DNA of 64,000 bases, taken from contig CACZAD010000006.1 of the NCBI GenBank assembly GCA_902779055.1, positions 57,844 to 121,843 on the forward strand. The letters are read 5' to 3'. The notes below the pieces were generated by a model. That model worked only from the letters and a program-made list of their open reading frames with translations, had not been told where the DNA came from and did no database searches. How positions within the stretch are numbered: position 1 is the first letter of the stretch; the number at the start of each line of letters is the position of its first letter. The stretch comes from Fibrobacter succinogenes. Its GTDB lineage: Bacteria; Fibrobacterota; Fibrobacteria; Fibrobacterales; Fibrobacteraceae. A program made the position numbers and the translations under genes. Below are positions 61,501-64,000 of the stretch, in pieces.

Positions 61501-63521
61501 AACAACGGAATTTCACGGCCAAAGATTTTGAGATGCTTAACACGCATTATAAGCACAAGGCTGAAGCAATCCACATTGTTGGTGAATACGCCAAGATGAT
61601 GCTTATTGATGAAAAAGCGGCACAACAATTGCTAGACGATTACTTCGTCATGGATATAGCGGATTTCCGTCTAAAATATATGCAAGGCATAGAACAGATG
61701 GAATCCGTATCCGATGAATTAAAACGGAAAATAGAAAGCGTCAATGACGAACAGCGCAAGATTATCAAAAGCCGTAAAAAGCACATTCTCGTAGGTGCAG
61801 GTCCAGGCTCGGGAAAAACGCACTTACTCGTCCATAAAGTAGCCTCTCTTTTATGGATTGAAGAAGCAAAGCCAGATTCAATCTTGTGTCTAACATATAC
61901 TCGCGCAGCATGTCGCGAGCTGAAGAAACGTTTATTCGATTTAGCAGGCCCTTTAGCAGCAAAAGTAAATATCACCACCTTCCATTCACTAGCATTTTCA
62001 ATTCTAGGAGTGCAAGGAAACAAGAAAGCTCTTGAAAATGCAGATGACGTTGTATCCAAAGCAGCAGAGCTTTTAGAATCAGGAGAAGATGCCGGTGTAG
62101 GAGCACCCACAGTTATCTTGGTCGACGAATTTCAGGACCTATCCGCAGGAGAATATCGCTTATTACGAGCCCTATACGATTTAGGAGAAAAAGATCCTCG
62201 CGTTATCGTAGTTGGCGATGACGATCAAAGTATTTTCGCATTCCGAGGAAGTTCATCTGAATACTTCCAAAAATTTGCCGACGAGTTTCCAAATACAGAA
62301 AAATTCTATCTAACAACTAATTACCGTTCCGTTGCGGGTCTCGTCCGAGCAAATGCAAAATTACTCGAATTGATGACAGAACGCGTAAAAGAAGGTTCTC
62401 AACAACTCGCTTTAAAGCAAAGCCAAGCCGAGCTTGCATTTTATGAAGAAGGAGACAAGGCAACTGCAGCATTCGGCGCAGCTGAAATTCTTGCACAAAA
62501 ATTCAAATCAAATCCAACTGAGTCTTACTGCATTTTAACCCGAGAAAATGCAGAAGCGTTCTTGGCTGCAGCGAAGCTTGAAGAGAAACAAGTTCCATAT
62601 CGAATGCTAAAAGGCCGAGATAAGGACAAATGTCCCATTGAGAAAACTCGAGAAATTTTAGGTTTCTACGCAATTCTACAAGAAGACCCAAGAGTGGGGA
62701 AATTCCCATGGAGCGCAAAAGAATTTAAGCGCTTAGCCGAAGACTATAAAGCAAACCATCAAGCAGAAAGTTCATTTGAACTTTTGGATGCATTAGTAGA
62801 TGATTTTATTGAATTAGAGACCGCCTGTGGAGAAGATTCAATTACTCTAGGTGATTTCAATCAATATTTAAGCGAAGTATCTTACAGCGACTTTACTTCA
62901 AAAAACATGGGCGCAGTTTCTATCGGAACAATGCATAGTGCAAAAGGACTTGAATGGGATAATGTTATTCTCGCATTAGGCTCTTGGGTTCTGAAAGACG
63001 CTGACGAAAAGAAGGCTCAAGAAAATTACCGCCTGCTATATGTTGCTGCCACTCGAGCAAAGAAAAGTCTTACCATTATCGGTGATGAAAAAATGTTACC
63101 TCGTGAATGGATTAGTCACTTTGCAAAACAAGGCAGCGTTAAAAGTGTAAAAATTCCAAACATTTTGCACATCGAAACAGGACTCAGTGACATCAATCTC
63201 GGACATCTTCTTGAAAATGAAAAGAACAGAAACCGAGTACGATATATTCAAAGTAAACTAGAAACATCCCCTCTGCAAAGCGATATCAACGTAAACTTTA
63301 GTCAAGAATTTCATAACTACAATACAAATCTTAACGGAAGGCTGATTGCTGCATTCTCTAACGACTTTTCAAAAAAATGTATCGCATACCTACAAAGGTA
63401 CGGCTACAAACCTACTACAGCAAATATTTCACAAGTTGTTCGCTGGGCATCTGATGACGGACAAGAAACTTGGGTACCATTATTTAAGGTTGAATTTTCC
63501 AAGGGTCCAATAGTCAAATAG
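58557..63521 (+). CDS. Exonuclease-RecQ-UvrD triple fusion helicase
   Basis: A 1,654-residue protein with three enzyme parts. Residues 5-125 look like a DEDD 3'-5' exonuclease (FFDLEY with Asp11/Glu13, VGHNVLRHD, NPLEDAKL). Residues about 270-640 form a RecQ-type SF2 helicase (FPTGGGKS near 294, VDEAHCFSGWGHDFR near 397, QEAGRAGRD near 587), with winged-helix segments after it. Residues about 1060-1520 form a UvrD/Rep-type SF1 helicase (GAGPGSGKT near 1079, VDEFQD near 1188, MHSAKGLEWDNV near 1458, VAATRAKK near 1495). A CPYC pair lies near 242. Base composition is clearly more AT-rich than the neighbours, suggesting transfer. TATATTTC ends six bases before the ATG. Repair or anti-phage function is inferred. 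Confidence 0.85.
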   Translation: MNDFSKFLFFDLEYNPETQKVREYGYILGEEEVRERNTAKLEQAASKAKYIVGHNVLRHDAPILRQYFSIDFPNIHALDTLMLSSLLFPRKPYHKLRKEYLHNEDEPSNPLEDAKLCKKLLEDCIKKWDNYPWQLQYLLFQFLKNEPGFAPFFELVDTPNPIKLRLKLSEIQHWFTANYEKTICLRQNFQNEWAAYRAEWCFLLTLFHEEGPSDYVPHWVRYQYPHLENILHRRRLVPCGNPQCPYCSEQLSSTKQLKKWFGFDNFRSFNGEQVPLQQQVVESAMRGESLLAVFPTGGGKSMTFQLPALIAGTQIGALTVVISPIVALMKDQVDVLEKRRQIGDAAYINSMLSPAERKDVIEKVNNGEKNILYISPESLRSNTTFNLLKHRRVERIVVDEAHCFSGWGHDFRVDYLYLADFLKDLQKEKNLETPIPVSCFTATAKQSVVDDICNYFKKRLNLDLVKYISPAKRTNLTYKVIESSESPNERRKQLVNVLRDYNGPKIIYASKVKTTESLAEELHNRGFASACYNGKMESEKKMTIQDQFQNGEVDTMVATTAFGMGVDKDNVELVAHYEISSTLENYVQEAGRAGRDPKLQASCVALFNPKDLDTNFQILQQSKLSAQEISAVWRVLKKAAGNQNRLIMSALEIADQCGWTEKETDASVNTTKVKLAILVLEEQGFLKRKRNRTQMYGSSINVESAEQAREAIGSDKIEIPNSVESIAYRIIHHIISKRWTRSPECALDELTVNLGLTLEQANAGLRLLRTLNLLNEDDDWSARLQRKGNDTPRSLLKAAYELQEELLKACEGKGINDRFVLDMTKLNSLLNQRGDAVGASTSRRNLFIFRGILRYWAHESVAEIHLVEAGHQVYQIEFLVPPETVKESLRRQWQVFDKVIDTLIEMQKEQTRQNGNIVWFSLNGLMKRMYKEKGEKAVARIEMQKQLEYALLFLHLVGSITLDHGLVVFYTGLVVELNPEAKQRNFTAKDFEMLNTHYKHKAEAIHIVGEYAKMMLIDEKAAQQLLDDYFVMDIADFRLKYMQGIEQMESVSDELKRKIESVNDEQRKIIKSRKKHILVGAGPGSGKTHLLVHKVASLLWIEEAKPDSILCLTYTRAACRELKKRLFDLAGPLAAKVNITTFHSLAFSILGVQGNKKALENADDVVSKAAELLESGEDAGVGAPTVILVDEFQDLSAGEYRLLRALYDLGEKDPRVIVVGDDDQSIFAFRGSSSEYFQKFADEFPNTEKFYLTTNYRSVAGLVRANAKLLELMTERVKEGSQQLALKQSQAELAFYEEGDKATAAFGAAEILAQKFKSNPTESYCILTRENAEAFLAAAKLEEKQVPYRMLKGRDKDKCPIEKTREILGFYAILQEDPRVGKFPWSAKEFKRLAEDYKANHQAESSFELLDALVDDFIELETACGEDSITLGDFNQYLSEVSYSDFTSKNMGAVSIGTMHSAKGLEWDNVILALGSWVLKDADEKKAQENYRLLYVAATRAKKSLTIIGDEKMLPREWISHFAKQGSVKSVKIPNILHIETGLSDINLGHLLENEKNRNRVRYIQSKLETSPLQSDINVNFSQEFHNYNTNLNGRLIAAFSNDFSKKCIAYLQRYGYKPTTANISQVVRWASDDGQETWVPLFKVEFSKGPIVK

Positions 63522-63577
63522 CAAATCCCCCTCACTTGTTTTTCCATACCGTATTTTGTACATTCTCCAATAGTCAA
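63506..63577 (+). repeat. 12-bp direct repeat at the helicase 3' end
   Basis: TCCAATAGTCAA occurs at 63506-63517 (last codons of the helicase) and again at 63566-63577. The 48 bases between contain no gene. It may be a trace of a small duplication or of a recombination site. Confidence 0.45.
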
Positions 63578-63585
63578 GCTATAGT
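63556..63585 (+). promoter_or_regulatory. Candidate promoter of the ORF6N gene
   Basis: TTGTAC (63556-63561), 18-base spacer, TATAGT (63580-63585). A terminator-like hairpin with a T-run lies between it and the gene. Confidence 0.45.
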
Positions 63586-63606
63586 GGCAGGATAAGCCTG
63601 CGACAA

Positions 63607-63647
63607 GCCGTGTTACTTTTATCAAAAAGGACACGGTTTTTTTTTGT
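63607..63647 (+). terminator. Terminator or attenuator before the ORF6N gene
   Basis: CCGTGT (63608-63613) pairs with ACACGG (63631-63636), with an inner CTTTT/AAAAG pairing, followed by nine or more T. A small hairpin GCAGG-N5-CCTGC (63588-63602) comes first. It may end the helicase transcript or attenuate the next gene. Confidence 0.65.
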
Positions 63648-63661
63648 TTTAAGGAGAAAAA

Positions 63662-63925
63662 ATGAACAAAAAGACCGACAATACAGATGTCATCGTACAG
63701 AATTCGCTCATCAATTCGTCCGTCGAAAAGATGATTCAAGTCATCCGAGACAAGCAGGTTCTGCTGGATCGCGACTTGGCGACGCTCTACGGGGTGGAAA
63801 CGAAGCGTATCAATGAGCAGGTAAAACGCAATAAAGAGCGATTTCCTGAGGATTTTTGCTTTCTGCTGACTATGGAAGAAACGAAAATTCTAAGGTCGCA
63901 AAAGGAGATGCGGACAATAATTTAG
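63662..63925 (+). pseudogene. ORF6N-domain protein, truncated by an insertion
   Basis: The 87-residue frame begins like ORF6N DNA-binding proteins of phages and mobile elements: IRDKQVLLDRDLATLYGVETKRINEQVKRNKERFPEDFCF, of which the family hallmarks are LLDRDLA.LYGVE, VKRN and RFPEDF.F.LT. It stops shortly after ILRSQ, about where full-length members continue with a further conserved segment. The stop overlaps the end of an IS3-type transposase read from the other strand, so the gene was most likely cut by that insertion. AAGGAG is six bases before the ATG. Confidence 0.75.
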
Positions 63926-64000
63926 ATAGGTTGTTTGTCCAAATATAGTTTCCGGTAATCCATTGGACTCATTCCATTGAGTCTGACCTTTATCCGTTTC
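63905..64000 (-). mobile_element. IS3-family insertion sequence (one end, continues past the window)
   Basis: The 3' end of a transposase on the minus strand lies directly against the broken ORF6N gene. The exact terminal inverted repeat cannot be fixed from one end; the boundary is between about 63900 and 63922. GGACAA and TTGTCC occur near the edge. Confidence 0.7.
63922..64000 (-). CDS. IS3-family transposase, C-terminal part
   Basis: The minus strand reads KRIKVRLNGMSPMDYRKLYL followed by DKQPI and TAA (63922-63924). The pattern KRIK..L.GMSP..YR is the usual C-terminus of the integrase-type OrfB of IS3 elements. The remainder lies outside the window. Confidence 0.8.
   Translation of the reverse strand, partial: KRIKVRLNGMSPMDYRKLYLDKQPI

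Noticed and set aside
1..64000. rRNA or tRNA genes
   Set aside because: No cloverleaf-like sequence with CCA-type end or rRNA motif was recognised in any intergenic stretch; a dedicated scan would be needed to exclude one.

Overview
The window looks like a chromosomal segment of a Fibrobacter-type bacterium (Fibrobacterota). The evidence is the mix of secreted pectate lyases with poly-Ser linkers, lipoproteins with LamG domains, two TIGR02147/DUF4423-type regulators (a family recalled as expanded in Fibrobacter), a 2.4-kaa SprA-like type IX secretion protein, a SecD-SecF fusion, and promoters of the form TAnnTTTG like those of the neighbouring Bacteroidetes. No rRNA, tRNA or CRISPR array was seen.

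Layout. 1-6,030: tail of an outer-membrane-like protein, a YejA-like peptide-binding lipoprotein, then the lipid/ribosome cluster yceD-rpmF-plsX and fabG-acpP-rnc on the minus strand. 6,200-21,150: a plant cell-wall degradation region with three pectate lyases, a secreted HEXXH peptidase carrying a T9SS-like tail, two TIGR02147 regulators and two LamG lipoproteins. 21,260-26,255: a GT2-topB-GH3 operon. 26,264-30,066: a collagen-like lipoprotein, a DnaQ-type exonuclease with a small exported protein, and gluQ. 30,157-36,262: secDF, then GH13 amylase and malQ. 36,300-36,900: an intergenic region with two copies of a 20-codon gene. 37,073-40,791: batD, batE, mnmA. 40,902-50,149: sprA and an AIPR-type protein. 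50,475-58,344: an LRR protein, paired S41 protease lipoproteins, an M23 peptidase, an FKBP lipoprotein and glmS. 58,400-64,000: an AT-rich accessory region with a giant exonuclease-RecQ-UvrD fusion and an ORF6N gene cut short next to an IS3-family element that runs off the window.

How parts work together. The secreted enzymes, SprA and the C-terminal sorting-like domains fit one export route: Sec (secDF here), then T9SS (sprA here), then surface attachment or release. The three pectate lyase loci share a 16-bp dyad GTTGTC-N4-GACAAC, which suggests a common regulator. GH13 and MalQ would process storage or dietary alpha-glucans.

The most unusual items are: the duplicated, promoter-equipped 20-aa peptide gene; an out-of-frame copy of the lyase C-terminal tag just past the peptidase stop codon; the shared pectinase operator; the triple-domain helicase with its palindromic upstream array; and likely leaderless TAnnTTTG promoters. 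All functional calls come from reading the sequence and family knowledge; no database search was run.
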